64,000 nt of DNA from positions 62,001-126,000 of the forward strand of contig JARGNI010000010.1 of assembly GCA_029213195.1 (NCBI GenBank), read 5' to 3'. Both the position numbers and the translations under genes were made by a program. This DNA is from Verrucomicrobiales bacterium. Its GTDB lineage: Bacteria; Verrucomicrobiota; Verrucomicrobiia; Verrucomicrobiales; DEV007. Positions 43,610 to 52,402 of this stretch are shown piece after piece. The notes beneath the pieces were generated by a model. That model was given only the letters and a program-made list of their open reading frames with translations, was not told where the DNA came from and did not search any database. The first letter of the stretch is position 1; every line of letters starts with the position of its first letter.

Positions 43610-46600
43610 TCACTTCATCCGCGCCCGAACCTCGGGAGCAAAAAATTTCAGACGCAGTTCTTCGTCCGCCCCGATCAGCTCCGCTTTCACAATTGCCTCG
43701 GGACAACGCCCGCATTCGCAGGTCAGTTCTTCCTGCCAAAGGGAAAAGGACTCCTCCTCGTAGCGCTCCAATTTGTCGAGATCCTTGAATGGCGCTGCGC
43801 CGACCATTCGAGTGAGTCGGGCCTCCAGCCCCTGGAGAAAACCAATTCTCCGACTGACACCGCCGGCGACCAACCACCCAGGAGCGAGCAACTGAGCAAA
43901 ATGGGCACGGGCATCGGCAATCGATTCCTCGTGCCCTGGCTGTTCTGTTTCAAGAAGCCCGCCGACTCGATCCGCCACCGCCAGCAACCGGCTCACGGTG
44001 CCGCACCATCTCGATGCCGTTTCGAAAAGCGAGCGTTCAGCGCCCGCGGCGGCTCTCTCCCACTCCTCCAGAGTAAGCGGACTACCGAGAAGATCGCCGA
44101 GAATCCCAAGAAGGAGATCGTCGCGATTGCGTCCGGCTCCTGGCCCAAGATTCGAAAGGAGCAGGGCTTCATCGGGAGCAAGAAATGTGAGTCCCTCTTT
44201 CTCCTCCCCAGGCCTGGGAGTCGACGACCGTTTTGCCGGAAGAGGCGTCTTTGCTTGCACGGGCTCAGTCGCCCCGAAAGCAGCCGCAAGAGAGCCAAAT
44301 CCATCACTGGCTTTCCCAGGCTTCTGGGAAGCGGGCGACACAGACTTCGTCCGCGCTTTGGATGCGGATTGTGAGAACAAAACGGCCAGCAAGCGCTTTA
44401 CCGGCTCCGGGTGAGTGACCTCGAACAACTTTGCGACGCCGAGCCGGTGCTGAAAGGAAGCACATGGCCAGGACGCAAACAGCTGCAGCGCGGGGAACGA
44501 CTTCCCAGGATCGTAGAGCCTGGGGTATCCTGTCGTTCGCCGGTCCAGGGAAACTTCTTTCGGCAAATCGCCAAAGGACCAGTTGGTAACTTTTGCCTGC
44601 TCGTATTTCCCCCGGGCAACGATGGCGAATCGTTTCTGTACCCGATCAGCGAGACTCGTCTGTAGTTCGACAAGTTCTTTCCCGACTCCTACGACCTTTC
44701 CGCTGTCGTCGAACACCTCAAATCGCATCCGTAGATGTTCGGGCATACGGCTCAAATCAAAGGAACCTTCGGACAATTCGACTTCGTAGCTCTCGTGAAG
44801 AAATTCGAGGAAGGCATCAAGCAATCCCAGGTCCGGAACGTAGTCCCACCACGCATCGACAAAATGCTCGGCGACCTCGCGATTCGCGGGGAGAAGAGTT
44901 CGAGTTTCTTTGGGGAGGCATCGGAGCAGCACTGAAACTTTTTCCTCCAGCCATCCCGGGACAAGCCATTCGCCAAACCATTCCGGCAGGTGCGGCAACT
45001 CGACCAGGGGAATCTCGAGGGTCATCCCGTCCCCGGGATCGGAAGGATTGTGGAGATACCGCACGCGCATCTCGTGTTCGCCATCCGGCGAAAGGATGGT
45101 GTCCGGAAAGTTCTCCACCGGGATGGGTTCCTGCTGCGGGAGGAGGCAATCCTCCAGCGCAAGATTGATGACGCCCTCCTCTTCCCCAGCGACCCATTTC
45201 TCGAAATCCTTCTGGGTGCAGATCGATTCGGGGAGACGATCCTCGTAGAACGAAACAATCGCTTCGGGATGGATGAGCCCATTGAGACGACGCAGCTTGT
45301 GCTCGAGTCGCTCGGCAGCCCGCAGGGTTTCCCGATTTCGTTTCAGCACAGGAATCGGCGAGCGGGTATTGCCATTCACGAGTGCTTCCAGCAGGAAAAC
45401 CTCCCGGGCGACACGACGATCGATACGACCGTAGTGAATGGGGCGCTTTTCGACGACGGGAAGTCCAAACGCGATGACTCGCTCTTCGCCATAGACAGCC
45501 CCCTGCTCTTTTGACCACTGGGGGTTCTGGTAACGATAGCGGCAGAGATGAGGCGCAACTTTCTCAAACCAGCCCGGATCGAACATGGCAGCGTTGCGGG
45601 CATAGAGTTTCGCCGTCTCGACCATCTCGAAGGCCATGACCCAGGCCGGGGCGCTGCCAAAGATTCCCGACCCTGGAAATAGCCAGAAAGTGGAGTTGCG
45701 AGCGCCTTTGTATCCCTTCTTCTGCCCCTGGTGCATTCCGATCTGGGATGGAATCGCAGCAAGAATGGCGCGGTGTAGCGGCTCCGAGTAGGTGTCCTTC
45801 GGATCGGCAAGCTTCTTTCCTGCCGGAGGCAGCTTCCATTTCAGCTCCCGCAAGGTGTCACGAATCTCCCGATAGAGATTTCGCCACTCCTGGACTCGAC
45901 GGTAGTTGAGAAAGTTCTTCTGGCAGAACTTGCGAAGCTGGTTATTGGACTTCCCCCGAGCCTCGTCGATGGCGTGCCACCAGCGAAGCCATCCTGTGAA
46001 ATCCGAACGCTTGTCGCGAAACTGGCCGTGCGCACTGTCGGCCGCTTCCTGCTTCTCCTTGGGACGCTCCCTCGGGTCCTGCACCGTCAGGGCGCTGGCG
46101 ATGATGATTCCTTCGAAAAGGCAGTTTTCTTCCTGTGCCCCGACAAGGATGCGCCCTACCCGGGGATCGAGCGGAAGGCGCGCGAGGGTATGCCCGATCC
46201 CGGTCATCTCGATGTGCTTCCCCTTCTTGTCGATCGCCCCAATTTCTTCAAGCGTTCGGTAGGCCTGGGCAACGCGCTTGGCCTGGGGAGGGTCGACAAA
46301 GGGAAACTCGAGGGGATCGCCCAACCCGAGGTGCTCCATCTGGAGAACGACGCCGGCGAGATTGGAGCGCAAAATCTCGGGATCGGTGTATTCGTCGCGC
46401 CACTCGAAGTCTTCTTCCGAGTAGAGTCGAACGCAGATGCCTTCACTGACACGACCACAACGTCCTCGACGTTGACGGGCACTCGCTTTCGAAATCGGCT
46501 CGACCTGGAGCCGCTGGATACCCGATCCCGGATCATGGCGACTGATCCGGGCAATTCCAGAGTCGATGACGAAACGAATTCCTGGAATGGTCAGCGAGGT

Positions 46601-47557
46601 CTCCGCAACATTGGTCGCAAGGATGATGCGGCGTCGACCCGTGACCGGATTGAAAACCGCCTGTTGTTCTTTCCCCGCCTGCCGAGCAAAGAGAGGAAGG
46701 ACCATCGTGTCGGGATACTTTCGCCCCTCGAGAAGCTCCGCGGCGTCGCGAATCTCCCGCTCCCCAGGCAGAAAGACGAGGGTGTCCCCGAGCCGATCTT
46801 CTTCTCCCAGGTCCTCCACCGCCCTGGCGATCTGGTCGGAAAGATGTTCCCGCTCGTGCGTCGGCTCCTGGTAGCGGTCCTCGACGGGAAAGGTACGCCC
46901 CTCGACCTCGACAACGGGGGCTCCGCTGAAAAACTCCGAGAACGAGCCGGCATCGAGGGTAGCCGAGGAAATAAGGATCTTGAGATCCTTTCTTCGTTTC
47001 AGGATGCGGTGGAGATAACCGAGAATGAAATCGATGTTGAGCGATCGCTCGTGGGCCTCATCGATGATGAGCGTGTCGTATTGCTTCAGGTTCCGATCCG
47101 CCCGTGTCTCGGCGAGGAGGACACCGTCGGTCATGAACTTCACCGCCGTGGTTTTCCGGTCTGTGCGATCCTCGAATCGGATCTGGTAGCCGACCTCTTT
47201 TCCAAGTGGCACCTGCAGTTCGTCGGCGACCCGCTTGGCCACGGAAGTCGCAGCGATCCGTCGCGGCTGAGTGCATCCGATGCGCCTGCCATCCGTCCCC
47301 CGCCCCATTTCGAGCGCGATCTTCGGCAACTGCGTGGTCTTCCCGGATCCGGTATCGCCACAGACGATGACGACCTGGTTTTTCGAGAGTGCCTCGCGAA
47401 TCTCCTCGCGTCTTCGCGAAACGGGGAGATTCTCTGGAAAGTGAATCTTCAAGAGAGAAGACCCTTCCTCTATGGCCCGGGACTTGCAAGCAAGGAGGCG
47501 ATCCTGAAATCGCAAAGCCGTTTGCGAGGAGTCGTTCTCACCGTATCTTCCCGGCAA
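43610..47557 (-). CDS. hrpA: ATP-dependent RNA helicase HrpA
   Basis: About 1,315 residues. The DEAH-box core has Walker A GDTGSGKTTQ (67-76), DEAHERSLNIDFILGY, SATLDAGSFS and QRRGRCGRVSEGICVRLYS. HA2 and OB domains follow (GAIDKKGKHIEMTGIGHTLA), then the long DUF3418 C-terminal region of full-size HrpA. HrpA acts on RNA and rescues stalled ribosomes in E. coli. No ATG is available at the 5' end: the frame opens with TTG at 47557, overlapping the divergent VOC start by 3 bases, and another TTG occurs about 36 codons in. The true start is therefore uncertain, but the helicase core is unaffected. Confidence 0.93.
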   Translation of the reverse strand: MPGRYGENDSSQTALRFQDRLLACKSRAIEEGSSLLKIHFPENLPVSRRREEIREALSKNQVVIVCGDTGSGKTTQLPKIALEMGRGTDGRRIGCTQPRRIAATSVAKRVADELQVPLGKEVGYQIRFEDRTDRKTTAVKFMTDGVLLAETRADRNLKQYDTLIIDEAHERSLNIDFILGYLHRILKRRKDLKILISSATLDAGSFSEFFSGAPVVEVEGRTFPVEDRYQEPTHEREHLSDQIARAVEDLGEEDRLGDTLVFLPGEREIRDAAELLEGRKYPDTMVLPLFARQAGKEQQAVFNPVTGRRRIILATNVAETSLTIPGIRFVIDSGIARISRHDPGSGIQRLQVEPISKASARQRRGRCGRVSEGICVRLYSEEDFEWRDEYTDPEILRSNLAGVVLQMEHLGLGDPLEFPFVDPPQAKRVAQAYRTLEEIGAIDKKGKHIEMTGIGHTLARLPLDPRVGRILVGAQEENCLFEGIIIASALTVQDPRERPKEKQEAADSAHGQFRDKRSDFTGWLRWWHAIDEARGKSNNQLRKFCQKNFLNYRRVQEWRNLYREIRDTLRELKWKLPPAGKKLADPKDTYSEPLHRAILAAIPSQIGMHQGQKKGYKGARNSTFWLFPGSGIFGSAPAWVMAFEMVETAKLYARNAAMFDPGWFEKVAPHLCRYRYQNPQWSKEQGAVYGEERVIAFGLPVVEKRPIHYGRIDRRVAREVFLLEALVNGNTRSPIPVLKRNRETLRAAERLEHKLRRLNGLIHPEAIVSFYEDRLPESICTQKDFEKWVAGEEEGVINLALEDCLLPQQEPIPVENFPDTILSPDGEHEMRVRYLHNPSDPGDGMTLEIPLVELPHLPEWFGEWLVPGWLEEKVSVLLRCLPKETRTLLPANREVAEHFVDAWWDYVPDLGLLDAFLEFLHESYEVELSEGSFDLSRMPEHLRMRFEVFDDSGKVVGVGKELVELQTSLADRVQKRFAIVARGKYEQAKVTNWSFGDLPKEVSLDRRTTGYPRLYDPGKSFPALQLFASWPCASFQHRLGVAKLFEVTHPEPVKRLLAVLFSQSASKARTKSVSPASQKPGKASDGFGSLAAAFGATEPVQAKTPLPAKRSSTPRPGEEKEGLTFLAPDEALLLSNLGPGAGRNRDDLLLGILGDLLGSPLTLEEWERAAAGAERSLFETASRWCGTVSRLLAVADRVGGLLETEQPGHEESIADARAHFAQLLAPGWLVAGGVSRRIGFLQGLEARLTRMVGAAPFKDLDKLERYEEESFSLWQEELTCECGRCPEAIVKAELIGADEELRLKFFAPEVRARMK

Positions 47558-47913
47558 TGATCGAGGTCGAAAAAATCAAATACACCATCTGGGCAGCCGA
47601 CACCGATCGCGCGGTGCGCTTCTACACCGACACCTTCGGTGCCGAGGTCGTGAAGCAGAACCCTCACATCACCGAGCTCGACATCGTGGGAGGTCTCCTC
47701 TCGATCCATAGCGGTGGAGAGGGAAAGAAAACCTGGACCGGGATCACCCTGCAAGTCGCCGACGTTGTCGTCGGCGCAAAGGAAGTGATGGCTGCCGGAG
47801 GCCAATGCCCGCGCGAGCCCCAACCCGAAGACGGAGAACCTCCCCATCTCGCGATGTGTATCGACCCGGAGGGAAACGAATTCATGCTGACACGCGATCG
47901 CAGCGGAGATTGA
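47557..47913 (+). CDS. VOC family (glyoxalase/bleomycin-resistance fold) protein
   Basis: 118 residues from the ATG at 47557; the frame upstream is antisense to hrpA. A single beta-alpha-beta-beta-beta repeat pair is seen: IKYTIWAADTDRAVRFYTDT at the N-terminus and GITLQVADVVVGAKEVMAAG, ending in HLAMCIDPEGNEFML. The metal-ligand residues of glyoxalase I can be guessed only partly. Small members bind or modify diverse ligands, so no reaction is assigned. It overlaps hrpA's candidate start head to head and is followed after 6 bp by the DUF4336 gene, so these two are one transcript. Confidence 0.85.
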   Translation: MIEVEKIKYTIWAADTDRAVRFYTDTFGAEVVKQNPHITELDIVGGLLSIHSGGEGKKTWTGITLQVADVVVGAKEVMAAGGQCPREPQPEDGEPPHLAMCIDPEGNEFMLTRDRSGD

Positions 47914-47919
47914 AGAATC

Positions 47920-48600
47920 ATGGCCGAGCTGATTTCCATCGACGAAAACGTCTGGGTGCAGAAGCACTCGCTCCGTCTCATCGGAATGGAGATGGGGAGA
48001 AATGTCACGATCCTGCGACTGGAAAGCGGTCATCTGATTCTCCACTCGACCGCCGCTTTTTCGGAAGAGGATCGCAAAGCCATCGAGAGCCTGGGCGAGC
48101 CGGCCTGGCTGCTCGATGCCACCAATTTTCATGATACCCTCGTCTCCGAGGGCCGGTCCGTTTTTCCGCTCCTCCCCTACTTCGCACCCGAAGGGTTTCC
48201 CGGAGCTTCGAACTCCCTCCTTTTCACGGATCCGCCTGAAGAATGGGACGGGGAAGTCGATCTAATCAAGATCGAGGGAATGCCCAAGATCAATGAACAT
48301 GTGGTTTTTCATCGAGCTTCCGGCACCCTGGTTGTCGCCGATCTTCTTTTCAACCAACCCGAAGAAGTCACGGGCTGGACACGAACCGGGCTCCGCATGA
48401 TCTCCGGGATCCGAGAGCACCCCGGCTGCAGCCGCATGTATCGGTTTATGATCCGCGACCGCGGCGCTTTCGAAGCTTCGCTCCACCAGATTCTCGAACT
48501 CCCCTTCCGACGGATCGTCGTCGGTCATGGAGACCCCATCGAGATGGATGCGCGGACGAAGATGCGATCCATCTTTCTCGACCTCGGCTACGCGGTCTGA
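47920..48600 (+). CDS. DUF4336 domain-containing protein
   Basis: 226 residues, cytoplasmic. It matches the DUF4336 type, a relative of the metallo-beta-lactamase fold: an N-terminal WVQKHSLRLIGMEMGRNVTI region, ILHSTAAFSEEDRKAIESLG, a central HVVFHRASGTLVVADLLFN and a late VVGHGDPIE. The classic HxHxDH zinc motif is not seen where expected, as is usual for this family, so hydrolase activity is doubtful. It follows the VOC gene by 6 bp and its last 13 bases overlap the convergent ABA4-like gene. Confidence 0.82.
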   Translation: MAELISIDENVWVQKHSLRLIGMEMGRNVTILRLESGHLILHSTAAFSEEDRKAIESLGEPAWLLDATNFHDTLVSEGRSVFPLLPYFAPEGFPGASNSLLFTDPPEEWDGEVDLIKIEGMPKINEHVVFHRASGTLVVADLLFNQPEEVTGWTRTGLRMISGIREHPGCSRMYRFMIRDRGAFEASLHQILELPFRRIVVGHGDPIEMDARTKMRSIFLDLGYAV

Positions 48601-49022
48601 GCGGACCGGCGCTTGTTGATCACTCCGAGGAGGACCAGGAAAAGCAACAATCCCACTGGGCCGAAGAGGAAGGTCAAAATCATCGGGATCACGATCCATC
48701 CGTGCCTGATTTCTTCGCGCTTCGCCTTCTCGAGAATCCAGCACCCGACAAAAAAGTCGAAAGCGAGATAGTGAAGCCACCCTGCCACGACGACCCAGGG
48801 CTGGGTAAACAGGGCGGTAACCTGGGCCAGCGTCTGGAAGCCACCTTCCTCATTGGGTTCGGCGAGAATCATCGCGGCGATGTAGACAAGAGCGAAAAGG
48901 ATGGGAACCGCGAAACGAACGATGCGAAAAAGGGCCGGAGTCCAGCGCGCTGCCGCGATGAGATAGACCCACGAGAAGAACGCGATGGAGTTGACGATGC
49001 TGAAAACGGTTTCGGGAGTCAT
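48588..49022 (-). CDS. ABA4-like family membrane protein
   Basis: 144 residues with four hydrophobic segments. It matches the DUF4281/ABA4-like family (WVYLIAAARWTPALFRIVRF, WLHYLAFDFFVGCWILEKAK, VIPMILTFLFGPVGLLLFLV). The plant ABA4 protein is required for neoxanthin formation; bacterial members have no settled role, and no carotenoid genes are nearby. The start ATG at 49022 lies 44 bp after the stop of the propeller gene on the same strand. Its 3' end overlaps the DUF4336 gene. Confidence 0.85.
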   Translation of the reverse strand: MTPETVFSIVNSIAFFSWVYLIAAARWTPALFRIVRFAVPILFALVYIAAMILAEPNEEGGFQTLAQVTALFTQPWVVVAGWLHYLAFDFFVGCWILEKAKREEIRHGWIVIPMILTFLFGPVGLLLFLVLLGVINKRRSAQTA

Positions 49023-49066
49023 GTCCGGTAAGGTGCTGTGGGGCTTTCAAGAATGCTGGCGCGAGA

Positions 49067-50992
49067 CTACTCGACCAGTTGGAGATGATCGATATTGGCA
49101 CCGCTCCGATCGAGCGCTTCCAAGGTAATGGTGTTCTCGCCCTGAGTCAGTTGGACCTTCTGGCTCAGGTCCTCCCAGCTCCCCCATCCCCCGGTCGACG
49201 GAAAGGGGAGGGTTTCGACCTCGCGATCGTTCACCTTAAGCTTCAAGGGACGCCCCCGACTGTCTCCGAGCGCATAACGAATGACGATCTCGTGCTCACC
49301 TGCCGTTTCTGCCTCGACCGTCCACGTCACGGACTGGTCCCCCGAACCAAAGTCGATGAATCCCGTTCCCGAAAAGCCCTCGTACCTGGCGTGATGGGAC
49401 GGCCCTTTCACGAGAGCGTCCTCGGCTTCATACACGACTCCGCGAGGATCCTTCACCGGAACCGGCTTGGTTGGGATCGATACTTTCGAAGACTTCGCTT
49501 TTCCTGCCTGGAGAGGTTCCGGGGGAGTATTCTCCAGAAGACGGTTTACCGTGTAGGCGACAAGCCGATTGCCCAGTTCATCCCCGTCCTGAGAAGAAAT
49601 CTCTCCGATGGTCACCTCATGGATGTGCCAGGCTTCAAGTTCTTCAAGATGAACCTCGACGACTCGTCCCCCATTCAAGATCTCGATCGACTCGACCGCT
49701 ACTGGGGTCACGTCCATCTGCGGGGAACCATAGGAGGCGTGATATTGATAGTAGTAGCGTTGAAACGGCCAATTCCCGATCTCTTTTGCCGATGCCTCAT
49801 CAACCGGCTTGGTGAAGGTGAACCGGAATCCAGTCCGGGTGAGGTTCACATCCTCTACCTCGAAGGGCATCTCGCCATTCCACTCGACTCGCTGAATGCC
49901 TTCGCTGCCTGCCCAGGAATGCTTGGTTTGCCCCACGTAGAGACTTCCATCGGGTGCCCAGTCCATTCGATTGCAACCTCGCTGGAGAGAACCTCCGTCG
50001 ATGAACGGAATACAGGCTCCCTGCAATTCACCCCCGACTTCTTCGAGCATCACTCGCATGATGCGGGCTTTGTTCATCTCCCCGACGAGAAGTTGGCCGG
50101 TAAAGGGTCCGAAATTCGCTTTCTCCGAGATCGCCAGAACCTGGGTCGATGAGTTCGCCATCGAGCCATGAGGAAAAACAACGCAGGCCCGCGTGCGAAG
50201 TTTCGCAAGTTCCTCGATTGGAGTTTCCAACGGAACGCCTTCGAAGTCCTCTTTCCAGGCAAGACTCGCGACATGGCCGTAGAAGCGTCCCTCCTGGACG
50301 TGGAACAGTTTGCTGGAGCCAACCCAGTCGCCCTGGTTGTCGGTCACAAAGAGATTTCCCTTAAGGTCGAAACCCAGCCCATTCGGCGTCCGATGCCCGT
50401 AGCTCCACGGGATCGTTTCACCGTCCTTGGTCAACTTCACGACGCAACCGCGATACGGAGTGGAGGCATGCATCCTGCCAGGACGCCCTCGCGGATCGAA
50501 TTCGCCACGAACGATGGTGCGGACTCCGTCTCCTGCGGATCCGGTTCCCAATGCGAAAAAGTAATTCCCCTTCTCGTCGCGAACGGGCGTGAAATGAAAT
50601 TCGTGGTAGTTCCCCGACATCCCGAACTGATCGGTCAGGACTTCGTAGTCATCCGCTTTTCCGTCACCGTCCGTGTCGCTCACCCGGGTCAGTTCAGGAC
50701 GTTGCGAGACGACCAGTTCCGTATTGGAAATCGCGATGACTCCGAGTGGATTGTGCAATCCTTCGGCAAAGAGGGTCCAGGCTTGGGACTCGGTGTCGTA
50801 GAGAAAGATTTCTCCGCTGGGCAGACAGACGACGAGTCGTCCATCGGGAAGAAAGGTGAGTCCGTCGATTTGCTTGGTCGAAAACTTGGAGGGTGGCACC
50901 GGAATATTTGTCACCGAGTACTGCGGCGCAGTATCTGCCTTCGCAAGAAAGCAACTCAGGGAAAGGAAAAGGCAGGAAAAGAGAGATTTCAC
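49067..50992 (-). CDS. Secreted beta-propeller protein with C-terminal CBM-like domain
   Basis: 641 residues from a GTG at 50992 that forms a 4-base GTGA overlap with the upstream cytochrome gene. Signal peptide 1-19. Residues about 40-390 are a PVC-type propeller of the membrane-bound dehydrogenase/sorbosone dehydrogenase kind (DGLTFLPDGRLVVCLPSGEI, RVSDTDGDGKADDYEVL, NGLGFDLKGNLFVTDNQGDW). An Ig-like region follows at about 400-490. A CBM6/35-like module at 525-640 begins VVYEAEDALVKGPSHHARYE and ends in GANIDHLQLVE. Together with the haem protein upstream this could oxidise a sugar and pass electrons on; inferred. Confidence 0.83.
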   Translation of the reverse strand: MKSLFSCLFLSLSCFLAKADTAPQYSVTNIPVPPSKFSTKQIDGLTFLPDGRLVVCLPSGEIFLYDTESQAWTLFAEGLHNPLGVIAISNTELVVSQRPELTRVSDTDGDGKADDYEVLTDQFGMSGNYHEFHFTPVRDEKGNYFFALGTGSAGDGVRTIVRGEFDPRGRPGRMHASTPYRGCVVKLTKDGETIPWSYGHRTPNGLGFDLKGNLFVTDNQGDWVGSSKLFHVQEGRFYGHVASLAWKEDFEGVPLETPIEELAKLRTRACVVFPHGSMANSSTQVLAISEKANFGPFTGQLLVGEMNKARIMRVMLEEVGGELQGACIPFIDGGSLQRGCNRMDWAPDGSLYVGQTKHSWAGSEGIQRVEWNGEMPFEVEDVNLTRTGFRFTFTKPVDEASAKEIGNWPFQRYYYQYHASYGSPQMDVTPVAVESIEILNGGRVVEVHLEELEAWHIHEVTIGEISSQDGDELGNRLVAYTVNRLLENTPPEPLQAGKAKSSKVSIPTKPVPVKDPRGVVYEAEDALVKGPSHHARYEGFSGTGFIDFGSGDQSVTWTVEAETAGEHEIVIRYALGDSRGRPLKLKVNDREVETLPFPSTGGWGSWEDLSQKVQLTQGENTITLEALDRSGANIDHLQLVE

Positions 50993-52149
50993 GGTGTGAC
51001 GGGAGTTGCTGGATTTTTCTCAATGATCGTGACTTGGAAGTCGGTCGAATCGGACTTGGTGACCCTCAGAACTCCGTCGTCGGAGAGCGCCCCTTTCGAA
51101 GTAGAAACATCCGCCAAGTCACTGATGGTAAGACGCATCGCAAGTTCTGCGGGCGGACTCAACGAAAATGACCTCACGATTCCGAGGCCAACCGAGGTCG
51201 CTCGAATCGATTCCCGAATCTCATAGTCTCCGAGGGAGACCCGGAACTCGGGATAGCCATCGAGAAGCCGGTAGCCTCGATATCGGGGAGCCTCGGAGAC
51301 CCCTTCGATCTGAAATGGAAAATCGCTAGCCTCGGTGGTGTCGTAGAACGGCTCTTTCCGATTCGTCGCGGCGAGAACGTCATAGTCTTCCGGCTTCAGG
51401 AGACTCGATTTTGCCCGGTAGTAGGGAACCCCATTGAATTCGGCCACCGGCTTTCCATTGCTTGACCAGTGGACCTGGTTTCCCCGGATGAATCCTCCCT
51501 TGGTCCAAGCGTATCTCAGTCGGCATTCCCCGGCATCCCAGCAGAAATACTGATTCCCTGGCAAGGCAACCGCGAAAGCAGCTGGGGAAGCTCCCGGCAT
51601 GAAGGTCCGATAAACGATGGGTTCGGTCACCGTGGTCAACAGATCGTCGAAGCTGGGTTCGAAAGTTCCGTTCCTTCTTCGATATTCTTTCTCAAAAGGA
51701 AAGGCTTTGAGCAGTGATTCCGGGGTGTAGACGGCTTCCGGAAGCTCGGCTCTTGCCTTGGCCACTTCCTTCGCGGTGACCATACGTTCCTCGTTCCCCC
51801 AGGCATGATTCACGTAGGAAACGATCGCAGCGATCTTGGCATCATCGAACAGCAGCTGGGGTGGCATCGCCGAGTAGTATCGCTTTCCGTTCACCTTGAT
51901 CGGGCCCGCGAGCCCCCGCAACGTAATGGCAATGGTTCGATCCGCACTCCCTTTGAGCCAGTCGCTCCCAGCGAGTGGCGGGATCGACCCGGGCTGCCCC
52001 TTCCCATCCTCCATGTGACAGGCAACACAAGAGCCCGCGCTGTTGTAGAGCGCCTTGCCTTCTTCGATGATTTTGGAATCGGGAGCTGCCAGGCTGGAGG
52101 AAACTCCGACTCCCCAGAAGGCGAGCAAAGCGAGAATTCGTGAATGCAT
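50989..52149 (-). CDS. Secreted cytochrome c with C-terminal beta-rich domain
   Basis: 386 residues. Signal peptide about 1-22. A class I cytochrome c domain covers about 25-120, with the haem site CVACH (41-45), a Met ligand likely in YYSAMPPQ, and DAKIAAIVSYVNHAWG closing the fold. The remaining 260 residues are beta-rich with many Tyr (FCWDAGECRLRYAWTKGGFI, YRGYRLLDGYPEFRVSLGDY); this pattern occurs in several PVC cytochromes but has no named function that I recognise. It is translationally coupled to the propeller gene downstream (GTGA overlap), making an electron-carrier/dehydrogenase pair plausible. Confidence 0.85.
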   Translation of the reverse strand: MHSRILALLAFWGVGVSSSLAAPDSKIIEEGKALYNSAGSCVACHMEDGKGQPGSIPPLAGSDWLKGSADRTIAITLRGLAGPIKVNGKRYYSAMPPQLLFDDAKIAAIVSYVNHAWGNEERMVTAKEVAKARAELPEAVYTPESLLKAFPFEKEYRRRNGTFEPSFDDLLTTVTEPIVYRTFMPGASPAAFAVALPGNQYFCWDAGECRLRYAWTKGGFIRGNQVHWSSNGKPVAEFNGVPYYRAKSSLLKPEDYDVLAATNRKEPFYDTTEASDFPFQIEGVSEAPRYRGYRLLDGYPEFRVSLGDYEIRESIRATSVGLGIVRSFSLSPPAELAMRLTISDLADVSTSKGALSDDGVLRVTKSDSTDFQVTIIEKNPATPVTP

Positions 52150-52402
52150 AGGAAAAATTGACTACGATCCTTCACCACCCCAGGGGATTCTCAACCCGAG
52201 AAAACTACGTGTTTTCCCGATTTCCCGGGGTGCCTCGAAAACCTTTCAGCCAGGGCACGGATACGGAACCGAGGGAAGAAGTCCACTTCGCAAAGCCTGT
52301 TTTTTCCATTGCCTTTGCCGTTCGGGCATCGAGCATCAGGTGCATTTTCCACGGACATCGCTTTCGTTTGCAACTTTGGCGTGCTCCCCGCGTTTCTCTT
52401 CC

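Noticed and set aside
45974-47560. 528-codon frame antisense to hrpA
   Set aside because: It lies wholly inside a convincing helicase gene, has no recognisable domain, and long antisense frames are expected at this codon bias.
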